64,000 bases of DNA from positions 9,951,001 to 10,015,000 of the forward strand of contig NC_135366.1 of assembly GCF_051622035.1 (NCBI RefSeq), read 5' to 3'. The notes under the pieces are model-generated. The model did no database searches, was not told the DNA's origin, and saw only the letters and a list, made by a program, of their open reading frames with translations. The translations under genes were made by a program, and so were the position numbers. The DNA is from Arctopsyche grandis. Taxonomy: Eukaryota > Arthropoda > Insecta > Trichoptera > Hydropsychidae. Below are positions 38,001 to 50,340 of the stretch, piece by piece. Each line of letters opens with the position of its first letter. The first letter of the stretch is position 1.

Positions 38001-38232
38001 TGTTTTCATTAACGTTGGTTTGAATCGTGTCTGCTGGAAATTTACTCGAGATCGATCATCTCCAATCAAAATCTTTCGATTTTATCGGATCTAATTAAGT
38101 ATTGACACAATCCATTGTACGTCACTCAACTTTTTTGTCACTTATTAAAGGAATTATTCGAAAATTGTATGTGAGTGACACCTATGGTATTAAATTTGTA
38201 CATATATAAATTTTTAGTTTATCTATGTATAT

Positions 38233-38420
38233 AGCCAGCAGTTTGGCTTAGTGATAGCGTATATATTTAGCATCACTGAGGTCATAGGTTCGTGTCCTCG
38301 CCACTGCTGGTTAGATTTGGGGGTTTTGTGACTCCAAATCGATCGTTTCTCTATCAGAGTTTGCCAATTTTATCTGATCATTGCTGAAACGGTTCCTGAA
38401 AATTTGTATTAAATCTAATC
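38233..38420 (+). mobile_element. tRNA-derived SINE, well-preserved head
   Basis: GCCAGCAGTTTGGCTTAGTG (A box) and GGTTCGTGTCCTCG (B box, 38287), then CTGCTGGTTAGATTTGG, ATCGATCGTTTCTC, CAGAGTTTGCCAA and GAAACGGTTCCTG. Confidence 0.72.
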
Positions 38421-38645
38421 CTGTTGTCACAAAAATCTGCCTGTGTATAATTTGTATTAATTATACACAGTAATCTGAAATCCATAGATGTCACTATGAT
38501 TATTATTTCTGATTAATTGTTATATTATATATATTCTGATTGTATATGTATGTATTACTGTATTTCTGATTGTTTATGTATTTCATTAACGTACACCCGT
38601 CGCATTGGAGCAAATCTGTGATTTGTGACAATAAAATAAATAAAT

Positions 38646-38986
38646 ATATAAAAATGAATGTCTGTCTGTGTGTCTCTAATAGGCTCCTAAGCCACTGAAC
38701 CGATTACGATGGAACTTTCAGAATTTGTTGTATGCATGTCCGGGAAGTTTACCGTGAAAAAATAATGGGAAAAAACCTCTTAATAATAATATTAGTAATT
38801 ACGATTTTACTGACGCGAACGTAGAGCTATCCTCCCGCTTCCAACGCATCACGCCTCGAATGTGACAATAATCGCGCCGCGCCTACTTCGCACCACTATG
38901 GAAACGGGAACGAGAATGAGAACGGGAACGGGAACGGGAATTGCACGCGTTACTGTGGCATTGCAACGCATGCCGGGTTCACCTAG
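38646..38986 (+). mobile_element. Helitron-like element, copy with CTAG end
   Basis: ATATAAAAATGAATGTCTG at the left, TAGGCTCCTAAGCCACTG, ACCGATTACGATGG, a (GGGAAC)n run at 38905-38940 and the right end TGCCGGGTTCACCTAGT. A CTAG end followed by T, preceded by a short GC-rich word, fits Helitron 3' ends. There is no coding capacity. Confidence 0.55.
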
Positions 38987-38989
38987 TAG

Positions 38990-39388
38990 ATTAATATAAA
39001 ATTGAATGTGTGTGTGTGTGTGTCTCGAATAGGCTCCTAAACCACTGAACCGATCAACTTTCAGGATTTGTTGTATGTATGTGCGGAAAGATTACTGTGA
39101 AAAAAAAACCTCTTAATAATAATATTCGTAATTACGATTTTACTGACACGAAAGTAAAGCTATCCCATCCCGCCTTCAACGCATCACGCCGCGAGTGTGA
39201 CAATAATCGCGCCACGCCTACCTCGCACTCGAATGTATTTACCATTCAGGCCTGTACCACAAACACACAGCGGATGGCCCACGTCAACAAATATATCTAT
39301 ACCTATATATAAAATTGAATGTCTGTGGAACGGGAACGAGAATTGCACGCGTTATTGTGGCATTGCAACGCATGCTGGGTTCAGCTAG
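38990..39388 (+). mobile_element. Helitron-like element, second tandem copy with internal partial copy
   Basis: It starts AATATAAAATTGAATGTGTG directly after the first copy's CTAGTAGATT and ends TGCTGGGTTCAGCTAGT. Near 39300 a second ATATAAAATTGAATGTCTG start is seen, so a shorter copy is nested or the element has been internally duplicated. Confidence 0.55.
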
Positions 39389-39391
39389 TGG

Positions 39392-39605
39392 ATTATAAAT
39401 TTGAAACCATACTGAAATAATGGTGACATAGTGGGTAGGATAGTTTTGCCAGTTTGATCAGGAACCTTTTCAACTATAAAGCTAGATAAATTGGCAAGCT
39501 CTAATAAGAAACGATCTCAGAGTCTCAAATATCCAAGTCTGACCAGCAGCACTGCAGAAATACTTCCGAATAAATTCTAATCGAAGTCACAAGTTTTGAA
39601 CCCGT
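39392..39605 (-). mobile_element. tRNA-derived SINE
   Basis: Minus-strand copy beginning at the right with CACGGGTTCAAAACTTG (decayed B box), CTGCTGGTCAGACTTGG and AACGATTTC words, and ending at the left with AGTATGGTTTCAAATTT. Confidence 0.6.
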
Positions 39606-39971
39606 GAAAAAATTCTAAATTATATATCCCTGAAAGTTTTCTAAAGAATGATGCTGTGCATCACTTCTAATTACACTAATTAGGTTCAGACCTCTTTTTA
39701 GGATTAAGTTTTGGGTTAATTAGTTTAGATCGTTTTAGGGTAAAGTTTAGGATTTTGTTTGATAGCTTTCAACTATAATTATGTAGTATAAATTTTGTCA
39801 CAAAAAATTTATTGTACAATTAACACTTTATCGTACTTATTTACGAATCATTCGCTTCACTAACATTGAAAAGTGAATTTTTAAATCTAGTGTTAAATCC
39901 ATACTCACTATCTGAAACTGAGATTATAATTTCATTAGCGAAATTTTATATTCCACTGACAATAACAATTT

Positions 39972-40300
39972 CACATTTAGTTCGTTCATGATCATACTAG
40001 TTTGTTCCTACTAATTTTTAATAATAACGGACTAATTTTTTCATACATAAACTATTAGGCTTAAGTATTCTCAATATTTTTAATATAAGTGGATTATAGC
40101 AACGTTGTAATGTGCACTCCATAAGATTTTCTTATTAAATACTCAAAGGTTTTAAAGGTTTTAACAGCTAAAAGTTTCATGCCACGCTTGGTGTTAGTCT
40201 CTTTGACGATAGCTGTTGACTGTTAGCACTTAAACTGAAACCAATAGTTCGGGTATGAACAAACTAGTATGTTCATGAACGAACCGGAGTGAACACTTAA
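39972..40300. mobile_element. DNA-element family E, copy 3
   Basis: The left end TTAGTTCGTTCATGATCATAC and right end TGAACGAACCGGAGTGAACACTT are inverted. The interior AAACTATTAGGCTTAAG provides the uninterrupted site for the Harbinger MITE found in copy 1. Confidence 0.65.
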
Positions 40301-40799
40301 AAAATCATAGAAATGAATTGATGAAATTTAATGAGGAAAAATCAATAAGTTTTTACATCGAATCAAATATGTCAAACATTAACACAAAGTCTTCTCAGAA
40401 TTTGAAGCAGATTTCATAGATCATTTAAAATGTTGCGAATAAAAAAGAATAAAAATTTAAAACATTTCTAAGAAGATCAAAGAACCATTAACATACACAT
40501 AAAACATTTGTAGTCTTGTCGTCGAACTAACAATTTATTTGGAAGACGTTAAAAAATTACGACTTTATCCTGTCGCTGTCAAATTACACGCAGATCGCGT
40601 CAGTAAATCAACTTTAAACTCCCGACTTTAAATCGCAGGTAGTCAACCATATCTACAATTTAATTAAATTCATTTGAACATCACACATATTATGTACGAT
40701 GACAATTCATACAATACACCGCACTAGAATACTCTTACAAAAAAATTATACAATCTAACAAATCCGAACATATGTATGTACATTTCATATGAGCCAATG

Positions 40800-41060
40800 G
40801 AAATAAGAGGATAGGGCCCGAGAGGTGTTCGTTTGACATCACCTGGAATATAGAATCAAATTAGGCGGTAACCCCTCATTCCTGATTCGGCACGGATGTT
40901 GCGAGCTGACGGCACGACACCACCAACAAACATACATATTTATGCCGAGGATTAGTCCGTCTGAAAATTAAGGTACTTCGTGGAGGGTCTCCATGGGACC
41001 CCCTTGACACGTGAAAATATCACACACGTAAGTGGCACCGAGATAAATTAATTTTTTATC
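40800..41060. promoter_or_regulatory. Candidate regulatory island
   Basis: Short unique GC-enriched block (GATAGGGCCCGAGAGGTG, GGATGTTGCGAGCTGACGG, GGTCTCCATGGGACCCC) in otherwise AT-rich DNA. No coding evidence. Confidence 0.25.
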
Positions 41061-42405
41061 GCCTCACACACACACGGTGATTAAAAAATCTACCTTGAAT
41101 AATTCAAATAGCAACATTCCGACTGGGTTTGATTCAATTCAAACTAAATACATAGGAATTTCCAGCGTTCTGTCAGTGCTTGATGATGTGATCAAATTTG
41201 TTCGTTAGACGGCTTTTCATTCACTATTGATGCACTTTGGAATTTACACGGATGTGTATCTACATACATACATACATACATACCTGTTGATGTGTACGTG
41301 TTAATAACTTAATCGATCTCAATCACTTAATCGCTCACAGGTGAGGATTCCCTCATTTGCATTTGGAGTCTCGTAATTAGCATCCTATGTAATTTGCATG
41401 CATAATTAGAGAGCTGCTTGCTTGTTCCAGTTTTTGTTCGGTTTTTTTTTTGTTTGTTTTATTTATGTATACTCTCTTCTTATACCTGCATACATACTTA
41501 CTTATTTTGAACAAATTAACTCGTTAGACGCATCGTCCTTATCGTGTCGTGCATCTCACTCTCAATACTCACCTGATAATAATATAGGCACTCTGAATAC
41601 CTGTTTTTTCGTTTGTACATGTTCGTGTGATTTTTACGTTTTGTTTTTTTTTTTTTAATAAATGTGGACATACGTGTGTGCGTATTTGTGTCCGTTTAGT
41701 ATCAATCAAAAGCTGAATCATGTTTATCATCGCATTGTATGAATTAATTTGACACCGGGTGATGCAATTCAAACCATCGTCTGTTCGTTTCAGGGTTTTG
41801 CTACTTTATTAAAATGTGACTATTGATATTTATTTTGCCATTTTTAAAAACTGAATATAATTATTTCTATATATTTTAATATTACATAAGCAACGTATCC
41901 AGGGGGATATTTCACCGTGCAAACTATTTGATTACTTTATTTATTTTATTTATTTATTTATTCAAATAGCAAAACTGCTAATACATATAATACAAAATAA
42001 CAAAATGACAACAAAAAATTATAAATCATCTTCATCATCTTCGTGAAATGACTGTGAAAAAAAAAATGACTGAAAATTCCGGTGAAATGACTGTGAATCT
42101 ATTGGCAAAATTTGACGTGTGTATTTTTTTATTTTGCTAAACAATTTATTTTTTCATATTGATCTCCAAAAATTATTTTGAGAGCATTGAATCTACATAT
42201 TTTTTAATTTAATTCGGGATTTAAAGTTTTTTTTCTATTACTTATTTATTCTTGAGGATCGTGATCATGGATTTCATTCATTCCGTAGTAGATTCCCACT
42301 AATTTCTATACCTTACTTCTAATGAAGGATGTAAGTGACAGCAAACATTTTTTTTTATGTTTTTTATTGTTTTTTAAATGATTATGAGTCATTTTTAAAG
42401 AGTGT

Positions 42406-42618
42406 GAGCCGTTATATTTGAGTCTACTTTTCTTAATTTTGTGTAAAACATTAAACATAAATTTTTGCGTTTAACAATATTTAAAAATACTGGAGGCCTG
42501 TACGTTTATTCTGCTTTTCCAAGATTCTGGACATATCGAATTAAAATAATTAATAACAATTGTTTAATTAAGTCAAACAGAAATAATGTTTTTGGAACTG
42601 AAAATTGGATTTCCGCTC
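42406..42618. mobile_element. MITE family A, copy 4
   Basis: It begins GAGCCGTTATATTTGAGTC and is colinear with copy 2: GCGTTTAACAATATTTAAAAA, TTCTGGACATATCGAATT, AACTGAAAATTGGATTTCCG. The right terminus is decayed into a TACATATG microsatellite. Confidence 0.7.
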
Positions 42619-42734
42619 ATATGTACATATGTATTCATATATTTTTTTATAAATATTTGGTGAATATAAACACTTGGTGAATAAATTGAATATTTGTTAG
42701 TATTTATTTTATATGAAACCATAATTAATTCTAA

Positions 42735-42935
42735 CCACTGAAAGGTTTCCGGGTTCAAGCCTTGAGTTGACCTCAATTGAATAGAATTTATTCGGAGTAT
42801 TTCTTCATTGCTGCTAATGTCAAACTTGGATATATTTACTTCAAGTTGATCGTTTTCTATCAGAGTTTACCATTTTATCTGATTGGCAAAACTATCCTAC
42901 CACTGTTTGAGCATGATTTCAAACTTATAATCTAT
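42735..42935 (+). mobile_element. tRNA-derived SINE, body and tail
   Basis: CCGGGTTCAAGCCTTGAG (B-box region), GAGTTGACCTCAATTGAAT, GTTGATCGTTTTC, CAGAGTTTACCA and CTGTTTGAGCATGATTTC. The A box is missing. Confidence 0.6.
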
Positions 42936-43679
42936 ATATGTATTTATATAATTATAAATTTACAAGTTTAATACTATATATCGCTCAGGGGCAACCCATA
43001 ATGGCATACCTAATCGTAAATAAAAAATAATATAATATGTATGTATCCATATACATATTACCAGTAGTAAAAATTTTTTGACGTCGATCATACTTTGAAC
43101 CTAATACTTCTCATCCATATACAGAACACTTCACACATTATATCTTAAGAAACATTTGCTTTAGTATTGTATTAGCCGTGTAACGTTTACTTGTCATGGC
43201 TACCGTTCCTAAATATTTGTTATCATATGAATTCATCGACCGTCTTCCCAAATTTTCCTTGCGAGGAAGAATTTTAAATCAAATTTAAACCACCTATCTA
43301 ACATTGCTGAAAATTATTTCAGTTTTTGAGATAATGTTGCACATGCAAATAGTTTCATATTAATATTTTTTTATATGAAATGGTTAACAATAATTACAAT
43401 TTAAATATTGTCTATTATTTAATTATGTGTGATAACATCGTCATATTAAGACCGTTTTAATTTCAAATTGTAATATATAAATGCTTATTAGCATAGCGCA
43501 GCCCTGATCAAGTACCCTTTAAGCGTAATAGAAAAACTGGTTCGTTCAGACATATTAAAAAACAAATTATGAACACCTGTCAGGAGCACGCCCATTTCAT
43601 TACAACAGCAAACGTAACAAAATCATTCGAAATTATATCGAATAGCTTGTGATTGTGATCAAACCAGTCGAATCACTCA

Positions 43680-44210
43680 ACCCTACTCGGACCTGGACCG
43701 TTCGATTTTATTCTCGTGCACAGACGCAACTCTGCGGTGGTCGACGATTAACCGCGAAACCAATATTTGCAAATAAACAGTGAGTCGAAATTAAACCGCG
43801 AAACTCAAATGTTATTCATCTGAGGTGTCGGTGGGCAATCGACGAGATGCAGTTCGGGGTCCGTACAAAATCGAGTTGTGGCAAATGGCACCTCGCGTAC
43901 AAAATGTTGCGGGGGGCCCTGTGTGGGGTCCCGAGGCGCCGTGAAATCGCGCTTTATCATACGCTTAATTGTTCGCCAGTGCTACGTGAGCGAAATCTTC
44001 AAAGCACGGCCCTGTTTTTTTCAGGCGCCAAAAGGCGCCCGGTCGACTGCGGTGGCGAAACTGTGGCGCGCGTGGCAAAAGTGACACGCAAAGCCGAAAC
44101 GCACACGCTGGGAAAAAATCATAAATTATTCAAGAAAAATAATATTTATTTGAATAAGATATGCGCACTTCACTGCGAACCTCGCTGAACGTGTAAACAC
44201 ATTGCGAGCT
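43680..44210. promoter_or_regulatory. Candidate regulatory island
   Basis: Unique GC-rich DNA with GCGGTGGTCGACGATTAACC, GGGGGGCCCTGTGTGGGG near 43911 and CAGGCGCCAAAAGGCGCCC at 44023. A 113-codon plus frame (43847-44188) overlaps a second plus frame in another register, which argues against coding. Regulatory role is inferred. Confidence 0.32.
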
Positions 44211-44349
44211 TTTCAATTCAAACACTTGACATGCCACTAGAACAAACGTGTCACTAGAACAAGTGGCTCGTGAAAAATTGTGCAAGTTTTTTAGAACAAA
44301 TTTGGATATTTCAAATATTTATATAAACGCCAAATGCTTAAAGTACATA

Positions 44350-44558
44350 TGAACCGTTATATTTGAAAGTGGCATCCAAAAGTCCACTTTTCTTCATTTC
44401 GTGAAATATCTTGCAAAACAAATGTTTTGCGTTTAACAATATTTAAAAATACTGGTGGTTTGTAATACGTTTATTCTGCTTTTTCGAGATTCTGGACAAA
44501 TCTTTGTGAATTAAGTCAAACAGGAATAATGTTTTTGGAACTGAAAATTGGCCTTATA
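44350..44558. mobile_element. MITE family A, copy 5
   Basis: It begins ACCGTTATATTTGAAAGTGG and is colinear with copies 2 and 4, through TTTTGCGTTTAACAATATTT and GAACTGAAAATTGGCC. The right end is lost where an RTE-like LINE fragment begins. Confidence 0.75.
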
Positions 44559-44574
44559 GCGGAATACGTGGGTG

Positions 44575-44845
44575 AGAATTATGACAAGGGTAGTTGATAT
44601 AGTGAAGAGAGGGAAGAGATTAGAAAAGCAACGGGTGGGTCACATGCAGGACAAGAGAAGTGTTGAAATGGTACTCGAGAGTATGTAAAAGTATGAAAGG
44701 AAGGCCGCAAGGGAGATGGGTGGGCAAAATTAAAAAAAAGTGTGGGATGAGAGTTGCGCAAAACAAACGAAAAGCAACGTGTTGGAGAGGACTTAATCCA
44801 GCAGGGGATGATGAATGACTGTAAATTATGATGATGATGACACAA
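44575..44845 (+). mobile_element. RTE-like LINE 3' fragment
   Basis: The plus strand contains GGTGGGTCACATG, GGAAGGCCGCAAGGGAGATGG (the KGRPQGRW tail) and a terminal ATGATGATGATGAC repeat. Same family as 13404, 36395 and 46578. Confidence 0.62.
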
Positions 44846-45839
44846 ATAGCCACGGTGACCTGTCATGGTACATGGTACCAAACTACATGAAAAAAATGGC
44901 TCCAAAAATAAATGGAAACCATGACTTGACAGTGAATCGATTATCGCACAATTGAGGTTGACACGTGTATGTGAAGTTCGCCGATTTTATCTGACTTTCA
45001 TTATTTTATATTTTTATTCTGTAGAATTTTATGGATTCAAGTATCGACTGAATGAATAAAATTCTACAGAAACTTTACTGTTCAGTAACTTCTGAAAATC
45101 AAATTTACCATCGCTTATATTTACATATTTAATGTTCTTACGTTCTCAATATTGGTTAATAACTTATATTAATACATAATATCTACATACTTTCGATGCT
45201 GTTGTTGATGTAAAATATTTTTATTTTTCATTCAACTATTTGGGTTTTTGGTTTTCCTGAAACTAAATACAGTGGGAGCAACATGTTTTCATATCCTAAT
45301 GCGTTTCTATTAGGAATGCTGGAATATTATGAGTACATAGATCATTGGAAACTCGGAAACGAATTTGCTTAGTAAAGTAATTTTTCAGCATACCCATTGT
45401 TGAGCCAAGTCGACAATCATTCTTAAGGAGTTTCGTTTATAGGTTCTAGAATGTACCCAGGTGTAATTCGCCAGTATCACGTGCGATTTGCCTTCTTAAT
45501 GAAATACATAAGTACATAGCAAACGATGTTGACTTTCTGTAAATCTAAATCATATCAAGTCTTCGTAGTCCTTATATTTATATAGGGCGACTAAAGACAG
45601 TCAATTGGAAAAGAATCATTTTTATTTTAAGCATTCTTCCAATCAATTCTGAATCAGAGAATACTACCTAGTTATTCTATCTGAATACTATCTGTCGCTG
45701 ATCTGTTCTTCCTCTTCAAGATGAATCGCCCAAAAGAATCTTCCGCACATCCACAGGAATTCAGAGAGAATTCTTATTGGTTCATATATAGGTAATATGT
45801 TGAAGAAACCCTCAACATGCATACACACACCAACCAACA

Positions 45840-46460
45840 CCGCATCTCAAAATATGTGGTTCAAAATCTTGTCGGCACTTTTGGGGCACATCCGTGGGAA
45901 TGTTTCGCACTCGCAACAATTATTTCCTTGCACATTTGTTATTATTATTGTTAGCTCAACGTCTTTTTCAATTCCCACTCGAATTTGTATTATAATATCG
46001 CCCGCCCATCGCCGCTCCGGCCTCATAATTAGGGGGTTCACAAACAATATAATTGAACAAGCGCTGCCATTTATAAATAATACATAGGGAAAGGTGTTTA
46101 AGGAGGACTTTCTCACCTGGCGCACTTAACAATAGTGTTTTACATCCGAGGCGTGGCCAAACATCGACCGAACGACCCGTATCGTTTACATGGGCGGTCG
46201 GACCACCGACGAAATACATGTATAATATATTATATATACATATATATATATTTATGTATGTACATATGTTCATATATTACAGGTATGTATCGGAAATATG
46301 TGTAGCATTACTATATGTAGATGTTCGAGTGGTTATCTCTACTTGTGTGTGAAAATTCAAGGTGCTCCTCGAGTGGGTTCACCCTCGAACTGCATTGTCG
46401 GCACGTTGAATGCACTTTAATCCCTAATCTCCGGCTCAATTCGAAATAACAACAGTTTAA
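45840..46460. promoter_or_regulatory. Candidate regulatory island
   Basis: Unique DNA with CGCCCGCCCATCGCCGCTCC near 45998 and GGCGTGGCCAAACATCG near 46151, followed by a TACATATG microsatellite and then AGTGGGTTCACCCTCGAAC. Opposing frames of 92-101 codons overlap, so none is accepted. Confidence 0.28.
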
Positions 46461-46577
46461 CTAAACAAGTTACTCCAATACGTCAGCCACGGTCAATGGC
46501 GAACGTTTTAGTTTATTTATTACGCACGCTCAGTACAGTCCAAGTGTAGCTTGTGGAAATACAATAATATTGTCTAT

Positions 46578-46880
46578 GTAGTATCATCATCATCATCATT
46601 CACCATCTAATGCAGGATAAAAACCTCTCCAACACGCTTTGGGGAACTCTCATCCATCTCACCCCACACATTTTCCTAATTTCGTCTACCCATTTCCTTT
46701 CAACCTTTTCTTCTTTCGTTCATTCTTCTAGCTACGTGACCCAATCATTACCATTTCAATCACTTCACTCTCTCCATTATGTCTACTACTCTCGTCATAC
46801 TTCTCACCAACGTATTTCGTTTCCTATCCCTCTTCCTTATTCCAAGCATACAGCGCTCCATACTTCTTTGAGTGTGTTGC
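46578..46880 (-). mobile_element. RTE-like LINE 3' fragment
   Basis: The plus strand shows (CAT)n followed by TCTAATGCAGGATAAAAACC and the complement of the LINE tail (AACACGCTTTGGGG, GCTACGTGACCC). The orientation is minus. It carries the best-preserved simple-repeat terminus of the four copies. Confidence 0.62.
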
Positions 46881-47035
46881 ACTTTGTGTAGCATCAAGGC
46901 GTTCAATTTTTAAGTTTCAAATTCATAAAACATCACTTTATCTTTAAACAAAGTGGCAATTTGATTTAAAAACGGCCAAATGCCCTCCATCCTAATTTCA
47001 TACGTCTCTTTATTTCCTCTTTATGTGGTATATAT

Positions 47036-47416
47036 GGGTTTACGTGACGAGCCAGAATGTTAAATTACAGAAAACACAAACGAAACAAAACGAAAATCGA
47101 AAGATCTTAAGTCGAAAGATAAAAAAAGGTGCATGGTAAACGGTACATATTTACTTAATTTGCGCGAGCAGTGTACAACAGTAACAAGAGGAACAGGCTT
47201 TTCCTCCCGTATTCTGCGCGCGCACATTAATACGGGAGGAAAAGCCTGTTCCTCTTGTTCCTGTTGTATCCTGCTCGCGCAAAATAAGTGAGTATGTTCC
47301 GTTTACCATGCACCCTTTTTTTGATATTTCGACTTAAGATCTTTCGATTTTCGATCATTGCCTTCCGATATTTGCGTTTTCTGTAATTTAACATTCTGGC
47401 TCGTCGCGGAGACCGG
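47036..47416. mobile_element. Foldback (palindromic) element, copy 4
   Basis: The ends are GGTTTACGTGACGAGCC and GGCTCGTCGCGGAGACC. Arms and loop are as in copy 2, with the loop GTATTCTGCGCGCGCACATT around 47208-47230. GTATATAT flanks both sides (47028-47035 and 47417-47424), consistent with an 8-bp hAT-type duplication, although that word is microsatellite-like and could match by chance. Confidence 0.82.
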
Positions 47417-47425
47417 GTATATATG

Positions 47426-47910
47426 TATGTCACATTGAAATTATAATTTCAATGACGTTTCAGTGAAATCATAACCAGTTACATTTTCATTGGCCCCTAT
47501 CATTGAAATTATAATTTTTCACAGTTGGATGATAGTGCGTCACCGATACGAATCGCGCCACCCCATGTCACAGCCCCACTCCTGTCCATTCCCACTCTCA
47601 TCATGGTCCACTATCTGTTTCGATTTGGCTTTTGTTTGATTTTTTTGACTGGATGCGGAAGCAAATACAAGGTTGGGCTAAGTTAGGGTTGGTTTTATTT
47701 ATTTAAGGTCAGGTTAGATTAGGTTAAATTAGGGTTGGTTTTATTTATTTAAGATTAAATTGTTAGTACGTTGTAATTCAAATTACAAATTCACTGACAT
47801 TGAGAAGTGAATTTGTAATTATATTGTTATATCCGTACTCACTGCTTGAGTCAGTGAAATTATAATCTCACTGGTGAAACTATAATTTCCCTGACAAAAA
47901 CAGTTTCACT
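47426..47910 (+). mobile_element. DNA-element family F, copy 2
   Basis: It starts TGTCACATTGAAATTATA and ends near CAGTTTCACTGTAACA, an imperfect inverted pair. The centre holds GTTAGGGTTGGTTTTATTTA twice. Blocks CGTTTCAGTGAAATCATAAC and AAGTGAATTTGTAATT recur at 35215-35411 and 39840-39985 respectively. Confidence 0.5.
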
Positions 47911-48539
47911 GTAACAAACATATGTATATACCTACATATATACATAAATTAGGCTTAATCAATTGTTTATATGTTGAACATGAATGCTGGTTTATTTGTT
48001 AAATAACGCAACTCAAATAAAGGTATACTTTCCATATGTATAATATGTAAATATGTACATACATATAAGAAATTTATTTATTCATACACTCATATATGTA
48101 TAACTCTAATTGCATGTTATAATATAAATATAAATGTAATTTGGTTCGATAATAATCAGCTAGTGGTATGAATATTATTTATTATATTTTTGAAAGTCTA
48201 CCTTATTTGGAAATGTTTATTATACAGATGTACATAAATGCATTTATATTTTTTTCTGTTGTATTTAATGTTTTATTCCATACTTTTTATATATGTATGT
48301 ACATATGTTAAAACATAACGGCTTTCTTTTGTAAAAAAAAGTACATTTAGATTTGGAGTGTGCCCCTTATCGAATTAGCAGCACAGGTAACAGGATTTAA
48401 CATGAAACTTTAGTTAAGAGATATGAAAGTAAAATATTTATTTTACTGTCAAAGCCTATTTAAATTATAGCTTCAACCTGCCGAAATGTTAAAAGCATGC
48501 CGTTTTGTCTAGAAAATGGGATAATCCTTTAGTTTGATA

Positions 48540-48950
48540 GAGTTTGTAAAATCAACAAACGAATTTACCGTTAAAATTAGAGTGCGATTCCTTTTTTAAT
48601 CGCTTGCCTTGTAAATCTAGTCCTCTCGAGCTTAGGACATTTTTTTTCACTTCTCTCATCATCCTACCTGAATCGAGGATAATAATATCAGTTGTTTTCC
48701 AGTCGACGGGATAACCTGAAAAGTCGATTGAGACGACGATGCTCGCATGCGAACCGACAAAAAGGTTTTTGAAAGCGTTTCGCAACAATACCACGCGAAA
48801 ATACCCGTGTCCCACTTTATATTCGCAATAATCTCCTAATCCCGAGACTAAGCAGATTTTCGGGATTCCTCTGCAAATTCGGACAAGCCGTGTCCTATTT
48901 ACGGAGATGTTTCTCATTCAAATCCTACAGCAGATTATGTGGAGCAGATC
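48540..48950. promoter_or_regulatory. Unique island with a 121-codon minus frame
   Basis: Non-repetitive DNA of higher GC than its flanks. The minus frame 48917-48552 is open for 121 codons but has no domain I recognise, no obvious signal peptide and no splice partner in view. It could be a small unrecognised gene or a regulatory element; I lean to the latter. Confidence 0.25.
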
Positions 48951-49408
48951 GATCCAATCTATAGTATATTATGTATGTACTTGTGTAGCGTGGGTTCGTA
49001 TTGATATGCAACTTTGACAAATTCCCAGCGATTAGCAAGACAAGGTGTCAGCAAGGATGACTATCAACCCTGCTTGGACTACCTTCGGGCACCGAAAAAT
49101 AAAAGGACGATTGAAAAAAGGACCAGTTGCGTTTAAAATAAGAAGCGTTCGCGTTTACGTTTTTTGTTTTGCGGATCGCTTATAGTAATCTGGCTTGATA
49201 AAGACATTACGAATGTTCGAGATTAAATTTAATTCAATTCAAATTCACGCCAACTTTGAATGACTTTATCAATTCGATGATAAATAATTTGGTCACAATT
49301 TAAATAATAATAAATATTCAAATTAAACAAATAATCGTATGTATCTACAACGCATATTGCTTATGTTCACCACACCATCTTTGAAATGTATATTGAGGGT
49401 AATTCTTT

Positions 49409-49760
49409 AACATTATTCTATCGGAGTTTGCCAATCTATCTGATTTCAATTTTGAAACGGTTCCTCAACAAATTCACAAAACCATTCTACCCACTGGTAA
49501 ACGGACTATTGCGCAAATTGCGATCGCGCGCACGACAATCGTTGCCACAAAAATACGAAATATCTGGCACTTGAGTTCTCGTTTATACAATATTTCGCGT
49601 GGATAGCTTTCGACCGATGGAGTTTTTAGATGATCCAGATTTTAGTGATGTGCGCGAGATCGGTTTTTGCGAAATAATCACCCAAACCTACCCACTATTT
49701 GAATATGATTTCAAATTTTTAATCTATACATTTATATATGTACAAGTTTAATACCATAGG
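49409..49760 (+). mobile_element. tRNA-derived SINE tail, interrupted
   Basis: CGGAGTTTGCCAATCTATCTG, GAAACGGTTCCTC and CCATTCTACCCACT, then a 192-bp insertion, then the expected CTATTTGAATATGATTTC tail. The SINE head is missing. Confidence 0.6.
49496..49687. mobile_element. MULE-like MITE with 9-bp target duplication
   Basis: The insertion is bounded by CTACCCACT at 49487-49495 and 49688-49696. Its ends are imperfect inverted repeats of about 38 bp; the shared inner part is ATTGCGCAAA-CGATC-CGCGCAC on the left versus ATTTCGCAAA-CGATC-CGCGCAC on the right. A 9-bp duplication with long GC-rich terminal repeats suits Mutator-like elements, but superfamily assignment needs more copies. Confidence 0.65.
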
Positions 49761-50340
49761 CGTTGCTCAGGGTAATGGCACCATGAATATTGTTTTTTAA
49801 TATCATATATGTATATAATATCGCTATTTTGTCTGTGTGTCTGTCTGTATGTCTGCGATAACGCTCGCCGTACTATAATAGTCGTTTCGATTCGACATAC
49901 ATATATACCTCACGGCTAAAACACTGCCAAAACGTATATAAAAATACAATAACAAAAAAAAACTTGTATATATACTATTTGCTACCAATGATTCCTCTTA
50001 GCAGAGAATTTACCTCCATCTATTGAAAATTTATTTAATTAATTAATTTTTCTATTGATGTTTTATATTGTTTACATGTACATATGTAGGTAGGTAGGTA
50101 GTTTTACCTTTTTTTCATATTAAACAATTAAATGTAAATATTAAATTAAATATATTTAAAAGGTATTTATAAAAAATTCGACCACGTGCGGATCAAACAC
50201 AGGGCCAACACATTTCTTTTATTTTTTTTCTATTTAATAACTTAAAATGCAACATCCATGCATTAGGTATGTCATCGGGTACAACACTATTATATTATAT
50301 TTACATATAATCTGTACATGTTCATATATGTATGTATATG

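Noticed and set aside
43847..44188. A 113-codon plus-strand protein in a GC-rich island
   Set aside because: A second plus frame overlaps it in another register, composition explains the openness, and no domain is visible.
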